From positions 41,988,252 through 42,052,251 of the forward strand of contig OX328096.1 in NCBI GenBank assembly GCA_946811185.2: 64,000 bases of DNA. Reading direction: 5' to 3'. Below are positions 1 to 11,289 of the stretch, piece after piece (within the stretch, counting starts at the first letter, position 1; every line of letters begins with the position of its first letter). A program made the position numbers and the translations under genes. This stretch comes from Hippopus hippopus. Its lineage: Eukaryota; Mollusca; Bivalvia; Cardiida; Cardiidae. The notes beneath the pieces are model-generated. The model was not told where the DNA came from. It saw only the letters and a program-made list of their open reading frames with translations, and searched no databases.

Positions 1-439
1 CCTTATTCTTTCAAAGACAAAGTTTTGCAATTATTGTCATTTTATTCGATAACCATAAATGGAGTATAAGAGATAATGGAAAGGTAGCCATTAACTTCGT
101 TTTTATGAAAGCGCGTGAATACTATAGAGTAAATTTTGACCAATCAAATCGTGAATCAATACGCACGTTTTCCGAGTGTTAGATATGTCATCATACCTCA
201 TTTGGAACCGTATTTCACAATGTGTAGATAATAAACTTTTCTCTGTCGCGTGTTATTTTATCCGCGTACGACGCATGTATTTGAGCCGGAAAATTTTCAG
301 GTATATAATAAATATGTCTTCTAACTGCTAAAGATTGGTGGGTAGCATGTCTCTGAAATTAGTAAATATTGGGGTGTCTGAATTAACAGACATTGTGTTT
401 AAAAACTAACGAAAAACCAATTCATGGGTTAATTTGCAG

Positions 440-511
440 GTTTTCAGGTATGAAGAAAGGATACGCTGGCAAAGCCGAAAATACAGAGAACATCTGTACA
501 ACATTGGCCTG
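440..511 (+). CDS. Internal exon of unidentified + strand gene (gene 1)
   Basis: A 72-nt exon between an acceptor (tttgcag, ends 439) and a donor (gtacgc, 512). It reads as 24 codons in phase 0/0 beginning VFRYEERIRWQSRKYREHL, a charged and probably helical stretch. The next exon continues in the same phase, which supports the model. I do not recognise the family. An alternative acceptor at 447 would shorten the exon. No earlier exon was found in bases 1-439, so the gene starts outside the window. Confidence 0.6.
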
Positions 512-578
512 GTACGCTTAAACAATTCCTTGTGATACTATTTCAAACGTTCTTGTTTATTTATTTTATGCTGCTTAG

Positions 579-742
579 CGGTCAGAGGAGGTTGAGGGCT
601 TACAAAACCAGTTAGATGATATCAAGAAGGCCATTGAGCCACTTGTAGGGCGCTCTCATCCCCTTTTTGTTAAAGATGGTGACAAAGATAAAGGAGGTAA
701 TTCTCCTGAAGTTAACAATTGGGGTGTCTACAATGCTTACAA
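579..742 (+). CDS. Internal exon of gene 1
   Basis: A 164-nt exon with acceptor ctgcttag (ends 578) and consensus donor aa|gtaagt at 743. It enters in phase 0 and leaves two bases. It encodes RSEEVEGLQNQLDDIKKAIE, a likely short coiled coil, then a polar stretch with NNWGVYNAYK. The 67-bp intron before it is short for this gene. Together with the previous exon it looks like the juxtamembrane or C-terminal helical part of a larger protein. The family was not identified. Confidence 0.65.
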
Positions 743-1032
743 GTAAGTCTAGAGCAAGGTATAAGCTGTTATAAATATAGGCGGTATCATGAATATATCT
801 AGACAAGCTGCAGTAAGTCATGGTTTTTTTTAAAAAATAATCTACATCAACACAGTTACCTGAATCATGCTAGTGAGTTAAGTATAACAAGAAAAAATCA
901 CTAACACATACTATTGCTGCTTTAATATGCTAAAAGATATATTTGCCATACTAAATGTAATTTCGTGGATTATTTATTATTTCCTCCATTTCATGTTGGA
1001 TTAGATCTAGCAGAAACAAACAAGGATCCTTA

Positions 1033-1300
1033 TATGGCCTGCAACACGCGAAAAGGGACATTCGGACATTTGCGTAAAGTGTCGTCTCGGATCAGCCTGC
1101 GCAGTCCGCGCAGGCTAATCCGAAACGACACTTTCCGTTTTTATGTAATTTTCTGTTTTGCGCAAGTCTATTGTAGCACAAAATTCTAATGTAGTCGTAA
1201 AGTGCCGTCTCGGATTAGCCTGCGCAGACTGCGCAGGCTGATTCGAGATGACACCTTACGCAAATGTCCAAATGCCCCTTTTCGCGTGTTGCAAACCATA
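1033..1300. mobile_element. MITE family 1 (foldback), copy a
   Basis: A 268-bp element with long inverted ends (tatggcctgcaacacgcga against tcgcgtgttgcaaaccata). Each arm contains its own GC-rich hairpin (agcctgcgca...tgcgcaggct). Four copies occur here: 1033-1300, 9747-10004, 46752-47016 and 58858-59124. No transposase was seen. Ends match a TA or TAT target but this is not proven. Confidence 0.8.
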
Positions 1301-1349
1301 TTAATCAGTATGGGATGAAATAAGGTCTTAATTAAAGCGAACATAAAGT

Positions 1350-1577
1350 CTGATTCTGGCAAAAAGGGGTTTAATGCATCTTCGTGATTCATTAAACCAA
1401 GCAAGTGTTTGCATAATCAAGGATCCATAACATCCATGTCGTCTAATTCGTGTGGTAGGCTGGTCCTTTGATATGTAGAAAACTGACCAATAGCAACAGG
1501 TTTCGACCCTGGTCAGACCGACCTTGGTCTATCCTTTTTGCAGATACATTAAACTCAATTCTCACAGAGCATGGCTG
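1350..1577. mobile_element. MITE family 2, diverged copy
   Basis: Family 2 runs from 'tctggcaaaaaggggcttaa' to 'ttaagcccccttttcacaga'. It has a conserved middle (ttggtataatgcat, atggatccataaaatcc, tagactggtcctttgacatg) and an asymmetric GC-rich hairpin (ggtcagcctgcgcag...). This copy is diverged and its hairpin is largely lost. It follows a family 1 copy. Confidence 0.65.
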
Positions 1578-1729
1578 AAATATTTAAAAAGAAAATAAAA
1601 GGAAGTACATGTAATAGATGAATTCATGATATCACAAAAAAGATCGCATCGGCTTTTTGCCAATATATTATAGTCACTGTATGAAGTGCTGCTGAAATAG
1701 TTAACAAAGTATAGATGTAGTGGGTTATA

Positions 1730-2160
1730 CATGTTGAATTCCTACGAGGTAGAGGGAGGTATACTGGTTTCACCATGTCTGTCTGTCAATCCGTCCATGT
1801 TTTCATGTCCGTGCTTTTACTCAAAAGCTTTCAGACCTAGGACCCTGAAACTTTATACAAGTGTTCCTCATGACCCAAGGAGGTGTCCTATTGTTTTTGA
1901 GTCACAGGGGTGAAAGGTCAAGGTCACAGGTTAACTTTGTTTAAAAATCGTTTTCGTGCTCTTATTCAAAATCTGTTTGACCTAGGACCCTGAAACTTTA
2001 TACAAGTGTTCCTCATGACCCTAAGAGATGCCCTATTGTTTTTGGGTCAAAGGTCACGGTCATAGGATATAATTTGTTTTAAAAATTATTTCGATTCTTT
2101 GATTGTACTGCTTCAGTGACAAGGTGCTGGTGGGGGGTATTTGTCTGCTTTGCGACAGTT
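1730..2160. repeat. Two-unit tandem element
   Basis: Two copies of about 130 bp share 'gacctaggaccctgaaactt' and 'caagtgttcctcatgaccc' (about 1828 and 1979). A gtctgtctgtcaatccgtcc run precedes them and a ggtgggggtatttgtc end follows. Typical low-copy tandem element of mollusc genomes. Confidence 0.5.
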
Positions 2161-2240
2161 CTAGCTGTTTAAAGCATACGAAAGTTTCACAAATTCTATA
2201 CCTATTCTTTTTCGGTTGATATTACTGATTAGATTGCCGA

Positions 2241-2570
2241 GCCCCGGTAGCTCAGTCGGTAGCGTGCAGGACTTGAGAACAGGGGTTCCAAGGTTCGATC
2301 CCTGGCTACGGCCCCTGGCTCGGCCAATTTCTTTCCGAGGATTGATGATAGTCACTGCGACAGGATTCATTCCTCTCCCACCGCTGACCATTGTTTCGAC
2401 GATGATTATGTGGGAAAGCAGCCAATGGCTTGGAAAGAAAATTGTGCGAAGTACTGGTAAAAGAGACTCCAGGAACGCATGGATAGGTGCACTGGCCGCC
2501 GCGATATAACCGAAATAATGTTGAAAACGGAGTTAAACACCATACAATCAATTAATCAATCAACTGATTA
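2241..2570 (+). mobile_element. tRNA-derived SINE, full length (molluscan V/Meta-SINE type)
   Basis: The head (2241-2316) is tRNA-like, with an A box (tagctcagtcgg) and a B box (ggttcgatccc). The body has 'gggaaagcagccaatggctt' and 'aggaacgcatggataggtgc'. It ends 'aacggagttaaacacc' before an (aatc)n tail. This body is found in SINEs across molluscs. Two other copies in this window (30253-30420 and 58395-58665, both - strand) share it. Transcription would be by RNA polymerase III. Confidence 0.8.
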
Positions 2571-3976
2571 GATGAAATTTTAGGCTACCTAATACTTGCC
2601 TTTCATAACAAATTAGAGTGAGCTTTAACCTCGAACTTTTGTGCAAATGCCGGTAAGTTTAATATTACAGGTCAATGTTTGTCAATGGAGTTTTTTTTTC
2701 CCTTTGTAATTTGATTTATCGCAAACAGAGACATTTTAGTTTTTCAGCCAGTTCTATAGATTCTCTCAATTTTCATTGGGTGCCAACATTTATTTGAAGG
2801 AAAAAAAAACTTCATGCTACAAAAGGGTGGCAAAATTTTGATGCTATTGTTATGTTTTTTTTTTTGTGACATTTTGCATTTTAGCAATGTATCAGTGTTC
2901 AGTTTTGGGGATGAAACCAGCCACTACTACTTTGTTGCAGTGCAATGATTATCAGATTTTATTTGAGACATTTCAACAATTAATATTGTTTGCTTGGAAA
3001 ATTTGAAGTGGTTTCAATGTTACAAATATTATGATCGGTAAAGAAGTTTGAAAAAAAAATATATATTTTGCCTCTTCATTAACATAATATTGTTTACAAT
3101 CAGCAACGAAAATGGAAATGGAAGTAATGCAGGTATCTTTTTTTTTCCAAAAAACATTTTATGTTCATAGCTTTTGTTAAACCCCTTCTTTTTACTTGAG
3201 ATGTAGTTATCCTTTATCACATAGAACATTACAGCATTGCATGATAGTGGAGTTAACTGTCATCTAGTATATTCCTTGAATGCTAACTTAAATAGGCTTG
3301 TCGTTTTCATCTTCCCTTTACACTAATAACTTTACATTTAAATTGAATCGACTGATGCATACATTTGCCAGGATACAAGTTTCTGGTTGAAATAACTGGA
3401 GGAGTATTATGTTAAATAACCAAACAAACAAACAAAAATTAATTTGGAGGGTGAAATTCTGCGTACTGCTTTTTTCAATATAATATTTGGCTGGAACAAG
3501 TTTCTAATCTAGGTGTTGTAATAGATATACCCTCTGTCTTTTTTTGTACAGCTTAGCTTTCTGCTCTTACTAATGTTGTATTTATAGAAATAGCGACTTT
3601 CATATTTTCAGAACTTGAATTGATTTATGTAAATTAGCATTTAACTACTACCATTGTTATTCGATCTGTAAATTAGAGAAGTTGAGTGCGTCATACAGCA
3701 AGGAAATTCCTTCTCTTCCCAAATACATTTTTTGGTGAAAGAATGAAGGGCACAAGCAGAGGATAATCTAGTACAACATAATGTGCAATATTTACATCAT
3801 TGTCTAGTAATAAACTTATTTTCGTCTGTTACTCGTAACAGAACAAATTTTGTTGAAATGGATCAATACTGTTTGCTGTTGTTGGCTGTAAAAAGTAGCC
3901 ATATAAAACATAGCTATTCACCGCAGTTCAGGTTTTCTTGACAGTTTCAAAATAATCTTTTTTTTTTTCAATTTAG

Positions 3977-4023
3977 GTATCCCGAAAAAGACCATCCACC
4001 ACCAGCCCCTCTGGAATCTATAG
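3977..4023 (+). CDS. Short proline-rich exon of gene 1
   Basis: A 47-nt exon after a strong polypyrimidine tract (ttttttttcaatttag, ends 3976), with donor g|gtactg at 4024. With the two bases carried from 579-742 it reads YPEKDHPPPAPLESI and leaves one base. Reading through the donor gives six more codons and a stop at 4041-4043, so an alternative short C-terminus is possible. Direct splicing to 10654 would give an almost immediate stop (10659-10661). A further small exon of 3n+1 bases between here and 10654 is therefore likely but was not found. Confidence 0.55.
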
Positions 4024-4334
4024 GTACTGCGCTAAATGTGTAGTTTTTGGTGGTGGTTGGCACAAGTTACAGGCACCCAGCTGTCTCGTTAAGTTTCCGG
4101 GTTTGGCATGGTATATTTGCTGATGTTTATTTGCCTCGTACAACATTTTCCTTCCATCTATGTTCATGCAATCTATTATTGAACCTGAAGATATTTGAAT
4201 TTTTTCTTTGCTTAACACTTTCAACAGGTCTACAGATGACTGTCTTGCAGCAGACCACTTTTGAAAGCATAACAGAAAGCTGGCAAAACTCCTTTTGCCA
4301 TGTTGTTTACCATGCATTAAAATTCAATTTTTGT

Positions 4335-4966
4335 TAGCTCCACTGGCCGAAGGCCAGCGAGCTATTGTCATGGCGTTGTGTCCGTCGTGCGTCCGTCCGT
4401 CCGTCCGTCCGTTCGTTCGTCCGTTCTTCCGTGCGTGCGTCCGTAAACTTTTTCTTTAAAAAACTTCTCCTCAGAAACTATTGACTGGATTTTTACCAAA
4501 TTTCACAGGAATGTTCCTTTGGTGGTCCTCTTTCAAATTCCTTCAAATAATTGTGTTCCATGAAGAATTCTGGTTGCCATGGCAACCAAAGTAAAAAACC
4601 TTTAAAAATCTTCTCCTCCCAAACCGCTATTTGGATAGCATTATTATTTTGCAGGAATGTTCCTTAGATACAGGTTTACAGAATTCCTTAAAAAAAAAAA
4701 AAGATCTGTCAAAAAACATGGCTTTTATGGGAGACTCATTTTCCTTTTATGGTATAAAGTAAAATCTTTGAAAAATTTCTTCTCTAAAACTATTCATTGG
4801 ATTTCATTGTTGTTTTGCAGGTAAGTTCCTATGGTGGTTGTCTACCAAATTGTTTCTTCAGTGAGCTAAAATGCAGGATTGAATGATAATTGTTAAAAAC
4901 TTCCTTTCGCCATTATAGAAATATCAGGCCTGTGGAGCGATACAGGCGCTCAAGCGCCTCTAGTTG
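4335..4966. mobile_element. Related tandem-type element
   Basis: Starts ttagctccactggccgaagg with a gtccgtccgtcc run, and ends gcgatacaggcgctcaagcg. Three loose units ('aacttctcctc.gaaactatt...ggat') of about 150-190 bp. Same build as the two longer elements but a different sequence. Confidence 0.6.
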
Positions 4967-5169
4967 CTTATTCATATGATATAGGGGTGTTTTTCAAACC
5001 TCATTGTTTTAAAGTAATAATTTAAACCGATTTATTACAAGATGAGAATAAGTGCACATGAATTTATGCGTTGAGTTGCCTTTCGTGACTTAAGATAAAT
5101 TGTTTTCGCAACAGATGTACTCTATGACAAGATGGAGTGTTTAACAAATGATAAGATGCAACAGTTTTT

Positions 5170-6255
5170 AAGCTCGGCTGTTTTTTTAAGAAAACGTCGA
5201 TGTATTGTCGTAACCTTTGTCGTCATCTGCGTCGACGTGGTGCGATAACTTCAATAATTTGTAACATCGCTGTCATTACTGAAGATATTTAGTTCAAACT
5301 TGGATTAGATTTTAATTGTAAAAAAGAGGAACTCGTACAACAGGGGCAGGTAACCACCAAAAATTTTTGACAATATTATGCCCCTTTTTCGAATAGAAAT
5401 TTTCACTGAGAAACAAGCAATTGCAACCGAACGTTGGCACTCGCATGCAGTGCTCTTGTCTTTATCTAGACTGCTAAGTAGCTCAAGGTAAACCGTATGA
5501 TTACAAAAGACTCAGATAGTGGAATTCTACTTTGACAGATTTGAAAAATTTCAAGCATTAAGTCATGAGTAGTGAGATGAGAGACGGAGTCAGATGCACT
5601 TTTGAAATCATTTTGTGCATAAAGTAGTTGGGGTAGGAAAAAGGGGACAGGGGCTTTGGCGGCTCTGCTTTGTACTTCTGCGTCGTGGACGAATAGATGA
5701 TGAGAAATGTTCATTTTTGGCATAATGATTAAAACTTTGGATTTGTAAACAGGAAATCCTAGTTTCGTCCCAGTTGGCTAGTCACATAGTCTCTAGCAAA
5801 GTTACCTAAGTTGAGCCACTCCTGAGTCTCAGCCTTGCACCGTTGGAACCTTGGAAAAACATGAATATGATAGCTGTGGCTTTAATATGACTGAACACAT
5901 TGTACTGGTTAAAGTGGCATATAACTAACCTGTGTATAGATTTTTAGCTTAGCTGTTTTCGAAGAAAATGTTCAGGTATTATCGTAGCCCTGGCGTCCCT
6001 GTCTGCATCTGCGTCGTCGTGCAAAAATTTTGACATTTTGAAAAAAAAAACTTGACATCTTATAATATCTCTGTCTGTATTGAAGATATTTACTTCAAAC
6101 TTGGACAAGTTTCTCACTATTAGAATGGGAACCCATAAAAGAAAGGCAGGTAACCAGATATATATATATATTTGATACAGTTATGTCCCTTTTTCGACTG
6201 AATCTTCAATGAAATCAAGCATCTGCAGCCTAGCGTTGGCACCCGCATGTGTTAC
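5170..6255. repeat. Two related elements (agctcggctgttttt... / ...gcatgc)
   Basis: Copies at about 5170-5452 and 5946-6252 share a 'tcgtcatctgcgtcg' start and 'gaagatatttagttcaaact'. They also share 'aggggcaggtaacca', 'tatgcccctttttcgaatag' and 'gcgttggcacccgcatg'. A third diverged copy is at 37240-37600. Sequence between 5460 and 5940 shows nothing recognised. Confidence 0.55.
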
Positions 6256-7360
6256 TATCATTCAGAATAGGTACCATACGAATTTAAAAGAAAGACATCC
6301 GTGTAAATAACCTTTTAGTTTTATATGCCTCTGGATTTCATACTTAACCTTTCAATAGAATTTAACACTCGAGTCTCAGCTGCACTCCATGACATATTGT
6401 CACGAAGGGTAACTGATTGCATGTGTGGTTTTTGTTTTGTGTTAGAACATTTCTATTCTTTTTTGCATTACCATCTCTTCTAAATAACTTGTAAATTAGC
6501 ATGCTATTAATTTTTAGTTTAATACGTAGTTTGTAAAGACAATTATACAAGTAAAAATTAAAGTGTCTAGATAACAGTACAAGACATTTGAGACTCCTTC
6601 ATACGGAAAACACTTTTTGACAACTAATCCATTGTGACTCAAATGACGGAAGTCTTCATGGAGAGATTTAGCAACATTGTCAGAAAAATATAAAATGCTT
6701 GTTACCATTTTTTTATTTTCGATTTTAATGGTGTTAATATTTTCGGTTTTAATGATGCTTTCAAAGACACTCTTTTAAGAATAGGGTCGTGTATTAAACG
6801 TGAAATATTGCGAGATTCTTTTCCTCCACCATGCAAGTAGAGTTGTACGAAGGCTTTAGAGATTAACCGTTCGCAGAGGAAATACATTTTGTTAATGGTT
6901 ATTTTGCACTGCACTCTCGATAGTACAGTATAACAATAGTAGGATATTCCCTAATAAGCAATCAGTATTCATTAAATTTCAACAAACGATTGCTTGTTTT
7001 TACGGCCCCGAGGAAGAACTTCTGACTTTGAAACAAAAATTAGAAAAGAAAAAAATGGTTGTTACCAACATTTCTAATGCTTTTAGATCTTTTATAGAGT
7101 CAGTTTCATCATAGGAACATTTAATTGGTTAGTATAGACAAGTGCAACATTTCGTCGTATAAGAAAGGAAGAGTCAAAGTTACAAATATATCATGTAATT
7201 GTTCATTTTTATGGACGATATAAATGAAATTTAGGTACACGTACATAGATGCATACATGTATACATACAAACAAACAAATTTAAACTGATTTGAACTTTT
7301 CAAAGAAGTTTATGATATTATCTTTTTCTACTCTGTTTACATGTCTTGATCTAGTTATTT

Positions 7361-9062
7361 TTAGCTCACCTGAGCACAAAGTGCTCAAGGTGAACTTTTG
7401 TGATCGTGCTGTGTCCGGCGTCCATCGTGCGTTGTGCGTCGTCCGTGGTTCATCGTCTGTCGTCAACTTTTACCTTGTGTACATTCTAGAGGCCACATTT
7501 TCAGTCCAATACTCATGAAACTTGGTCAGGTTGTTTGTCTTGATGATAGCTCCGACGAGTTTGAAAATGGGTCATGTCGGGTCAAAAACTAGGTCACTAA
7601 GTCAAATCTTAGAAAAATCTTGTGTACAATCTAGAGGCCACATTTTCAGTCCGATACTCTTGAAAGTTGGTCAGATTATATGTCTTGATGATATCTCAGA
7701 CGAGTTTGAAAATGGGTCATGTCAGGTCAAAAACTAGGTCACTAGGTCAAATCTTAAAAAAATCTTGTGTACACTCTAGAGGCAAGATTTTGAGTCCGAT
7801 ACTCATGAAACTTGGCCAGGATGTTTGTCTTGATGATACCTAGAAGGAGTTTGAAAGTGGGTCACATTGGGTCAAAAACTAGGTCACTAGGTCAATTCTT
7901 TGAAATTTTTTGTGTACGCTCTAGAAGCCACATTTTTAGTCCGATACTCGTGAAACATGGTCAGGATGTTTGTCTTGATGATATCTCAGCTTAGGTTGAA
8001 AATGGATCACATCGGGTCAAAAACTAGGTCACTAGGTCATATCTTTGAAAAACTTCGTGTATGCTCTAGAAGCCACATTTTCAGTCCGATACTCAGAAAT
8101 TTGGTCAGGATGTTTGTCTTGATGATATCTTGAACAAGTAAAAAAATGGGTCATGTCAGGTCAAAAACTAGGTCACTAGGTCAAATCTTAGAAAAACCTT
8201 GTGTACACTCTAGAGGCCACATTTACAGCCCAATACTCTTGAATTGATCAGATAACTTGTCTTGAAAATATCTTTGGCGAGTTTGAAAATGGGTCACATA
8301 AGGTCAGAAACTAGGTCACTAGGTCAAATCTTAAAAAAATCAATGTGTACACTCTAGAGGCCACATTTTCAGTCCAATACTCTTGAAAGTTGGTCAGATA
8401 ATTTGTCTTGACGATATCTTTAATAAGTTACAAAATTAGTCACATTGGGTAAAAACAAGGTCACTGGGTCAAATCATTGAAAAACCTTGTTACACAGTAG
8501 AGAACACATTTTCAGTCTGATAATCTTGAAACTTGGTCAGAATGTTTGTTTTGATGATAGCTTTGACAAGTTTGAAAATGGTTCGCATCGGGTCAAAAAC
8601 AGGTCAAATCTTACACAAACCTTGTGTACACTCTAGAGGCCACTTTTTCTGCACAATACTCCTGAAAGTTGGTCAGATCATTTGTCTCGATGATAGCTTT
8701 AACAAGTTTGAAAGTGGGTCACATCGGGTCAAAAACAAGGTCACTAAGTCTAAAACTTTGAAAAATGTTGTGTTCGCTCTAGACGCTTCATTTTCTGTCC
8801 GATAATCTTGAAACTTGGTCAGAATCTTTGTCTTGATATCTTGGATGAGTTTGAAAATGGGTCACATTGGATCAAAAACTAGGTCACCAAGTCATATCTT
8901 AGATAAATCTTATGTACACTCTAGAGGTCATATTTTAAGTCCAATACTAATGAAGGTTTGTCAGAACGTTTGTCATTATATCCGGGAAGAGATTAGAAGT
9001 CGGTCATGTATGGTCAAAAGGCTCAGGTGAGCGACTTCAGGGCCATCATGGCCCTCTTATTT
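7361..9062. mobile_element. Tandem-repeat element, 11 units of about 145 bp, with paired ends
   Basis: Starts ttagctcacctgagcacaaa, with an inner small hairpin around gagcacaaagtgctc, and ends 'ctcaggtgagcgacttcagg' and ccatcatggccctc. Between them are about 11 units marked by 'ctctagaggccacatttt' and 'gaaacttggtcagga.gtttg'. The ends are inverted (ctcacctgag / ctcaggtgag). This is a known style of molluscan element. It lies in gene 1's last large intron and encodes only short frames. Confidence 0.75.
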
Positions 9063-9068
9063 GGTGTT

Positions 9069-9266
9069 TAAGGATAGGGCACCCTAATGGGATTCGTGTA
9101 ACATCGCCTTTCATCGTACGGATTCGGCTAAGACTCGGGTAATCCGTAATCGATGCGGGGAACCAACATCTATCGGCCGATCGACTATGGATTACCCGAG
9201 TCTTAGCCGAATCCGTACGTTTTTCGGCGATGTTACAGGAATCCGCATTAGGGTGCCCTATCCTTA
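9069..9266. mobile_element. 198-bp foldback element
   Basis: Inverted ends taaggatagggcaccctaat / attagggtgccctatcctta. A second internal arm pair, ttcggctaagactcgggtaa / ttacccgagtcttagccgaa, encloses a short loop. It lies 6 bp after the 7361-9062 tandem element. Only one copy is seen. Confidence 0.75.
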
Positions 9267-9746
9267 ATCAGTGTTTAAGCTTATGTCGTAATTTTGTTCT
9301 ACAATTCAAAAGAATACTTTTTTTTTAAATGTAATGCTTTGGACAGAACTTTAATTTCTTTACGATAACTGAGTCTTTTGACAACCCAATTTTTAGTTCA
9401 GTAATGATTTACTCCTTTGTAAAACCTTGATGTATTTTCAGTGACTTTTTGCTCAACTCAGATTATTTCTTACTTGATTAAAAAAATGTATACCGTTACA
9501 CTTTGTGCCTATGGCTTTAAAAGCAGAAGTATGTGTGTTGTGACAATATGGTGTCTTGTTGAGTTTCAACATTTAAATGTTTATAGATTTTAGTTGTGCG
9601 TTGTCGGTAGGGGAAAAAGGTTAATCAGCTTCGATGAACCTAGTAAACAAAGAATAGATATGTTTACATGTACACGAGAAACCAACAGGCTTTATGTTTT
9701 CAGATTTTACTGTAGGCCCACGTCATACATGTATGATTGATAATTA

Positions 9747-10004
9747 TATGGCCTGCAACACGCGAAAATGGGCATTCGGACATTTGCGTAAAATGTCATC
9801 CCGGATTAGCCTGCGCAGGCGAATCCGAGACGACACTTTCCGTTCTGATGTAATTTTCTGTTTCGTGCATGTCTACTGTAAGACAAAATCGAATGTAGAC
9901 ATAAAGTGTCTTCTCGGATTAGCCTGCGCAGACTGCGCAGGCTGATCTGAGACGACACTCTACGCAAATGCCCGAATGCCCCTTTACGCGTGTTGCAGGC
10001 CATA
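9747..10004. mobile_element. MITE family 1, copy b
   Basis: Ends tatggcctgcaacacgcg and cgcgtgttgcaggccata. The two internal hairpins and the central 'ttttctgttt.gtgcatgtctactgta' are conserved with the other copies. Immediately followed by a family 2 element (10022-10278). Confidence 0.8.
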
Positions 10005-10021
10005 TGATATATTTCAGCTAT

Positions 10022-10278
10022 TCCCTGTGGAAAGGGAGTTTAATGCATCTCCGTGATTCATTATACCAAGCAAGTCATCACATATTTATGGATCCATAAA
10101 ATCCATTTTGTCTAACCACCAACTAGATCAAGAAGTACACTGGTCCTATGATAAGCAGAGAACTGACCTATAGCAAAAAGTATCAACCTAGGTCAGCCTG
10201 CGTGTAAAGCACAGGCTGACTTAGGTCGATGCTTTTTGCAGATGCATTAAGCCTCCTTTTCACAAAGCACGGATCATA
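10022..10278. mobile_element. MITE family 2 copy
   Basis: Complete element, from aaagggagtttaatgcatct to the cacaaagcacgg end, with the ggtcagcctgcg/cacaggctgac hairpin at about 10193-10225. Lies 18 bp from family 1 copy b. Confidence 0.75.
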
Positions 10279-10653
10279 TATTTGTGCCACTGTAGTAGAC
10301 ACCTTTTGAAATGTTTGGAAACGTGCAAGTGCCTGTGACATGCAATTGCCTCACCCTCTTCCACTATCTTGTCCATATCACCCAAAATAGAAACCTTTCT
10401 TTCCTTAGGATATTTCTCCTGTATGTCATTGGTATTTGGTGGTATTTCTGAAACAGTGTACGCGTCGTGAAAGGTTAAAAAAATTTCGTTCATATTACTT
10501 CTTTGTTCAGTTTTAGTAAATCTTTGTTACTGAATTTATTGTCTCGAGAAATTTCATGAAATGTGTTGTACGCATGGCTGTCTTTAATTATTTTGTTGTG
10601 TTAGGAAAACAAAATCATTAATAGTTCTAATACCATATTTTGTGCCTTTGCAG

Positions 10654-10990
10654 ATGGCTGAAGTGGAAATCTAAACTGATGTATAAATTATGGGAGATTT
10701 GCTCTCGGACTGGCCGAAAGTCGGATGCACATCCATATAAAGAAGGGCAGCAATCAAACTTACTTAACACAAAGTCATCACTACCCAAGTCTTCTAGAAA
10801 CAAACAGAATATGTCCTCATTATCTCTAGAAAACTCAAGAACTGTCAAGTCACCTGTTGATAACAGCCAGAATGGTCTAACAGAAAATTCTGAAATAACT
10901 TCTGGGAACGCGAAGCCTGAAACCAAATATAACACACCAGCAACATCCCCCGATAATAAACATGAAGGTGGAAATGAAGGAGCATGGTGA
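10654..10990 (+). CDS. Terminal coding exon of gene 1 (Ser/Lys/Asn-rich tail)
   Basis: This follows acceptor gtgcctttgcag (ends 10653). The open frame needs two carried bases, then reads WLKWKSKLMYKLWEIC followed by a hydrophilic tail rich in Ser, Lys, Asn and Pro. It ends at a tga (10988-10990) after ...EGGNEGAW, about 111 codons. Two AATAAA signals lie 265-275 bp downstream. A 142-codon antisense open frame (10627-11055) is most likely a shadow. The phase does not match the preceding exon (3977-4023), so one exon is missing or this exon is used by another isoform. Confidence 0.5.
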
Positions 10991-11254
10991 ATGGGAACTC
11001 CTGGAGACTTGTGAACTGTTTGTATAATGTGTCGACTGAGAACTTGTGCTAACATGTTTTAATAACATTTTCATGCAATTTTTAATATGTCATTTCGCTA
11101 TTTATTTTCTTTTTTCAATTTTTTACATGTTTTATGGAGCTTGTGTCTATATCCTGTAGCAGAATTGCCTACCTTGATCATTCGATCTGAATGTAGTGAT
11201 CAGTGAATTTGAACTAATATTTGGGTCCTATTAAATTTATCAAGGCTGTACTGG

Positions 11255-11269
11255 AATAAAAAGAATAAA
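11255..11269 (+). terminator. Poly(A) signals of gene 1
   Basis: Two AATAAA hexamers at 11255-11260 and 11264-11269, about 270 bp after the gene 1 stop codon. Their position fits the end of a short 3' UTR at about 11.28 kb. Confidence 0.5.
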
Positions 11270-11289
11270 AAAGCTTTTGAACTGCCTAC

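Noticed and set aside
2241..2316. A functional tRNA gene
   Set aside because: The head has A and B boxes but poor acceptor-stem pairing, and it is fused to the SINE body.
2161..2551. Overlapping frames of 76-97 codons
   Set aside because: They are translations of the SINE. The same peptide (ESSQWLGKKIVRSTGKRD) appears from the copy at 30.3 kb.
7522..9030. Series of similar frames (VRLFVLMI..., VGSKTRS...)
   Set aside because: Translations of the 145-bp tandem units with frameshifts between them. No conserved protein.
10627..11055. 142-codon - strand open frame overlapping the gene 1 terminal exon
   Set aside because: It mirrors the + strand frame codon for codon, has no splice or family support, and the + strand has an acceptor, a stop and poly(A) signals.
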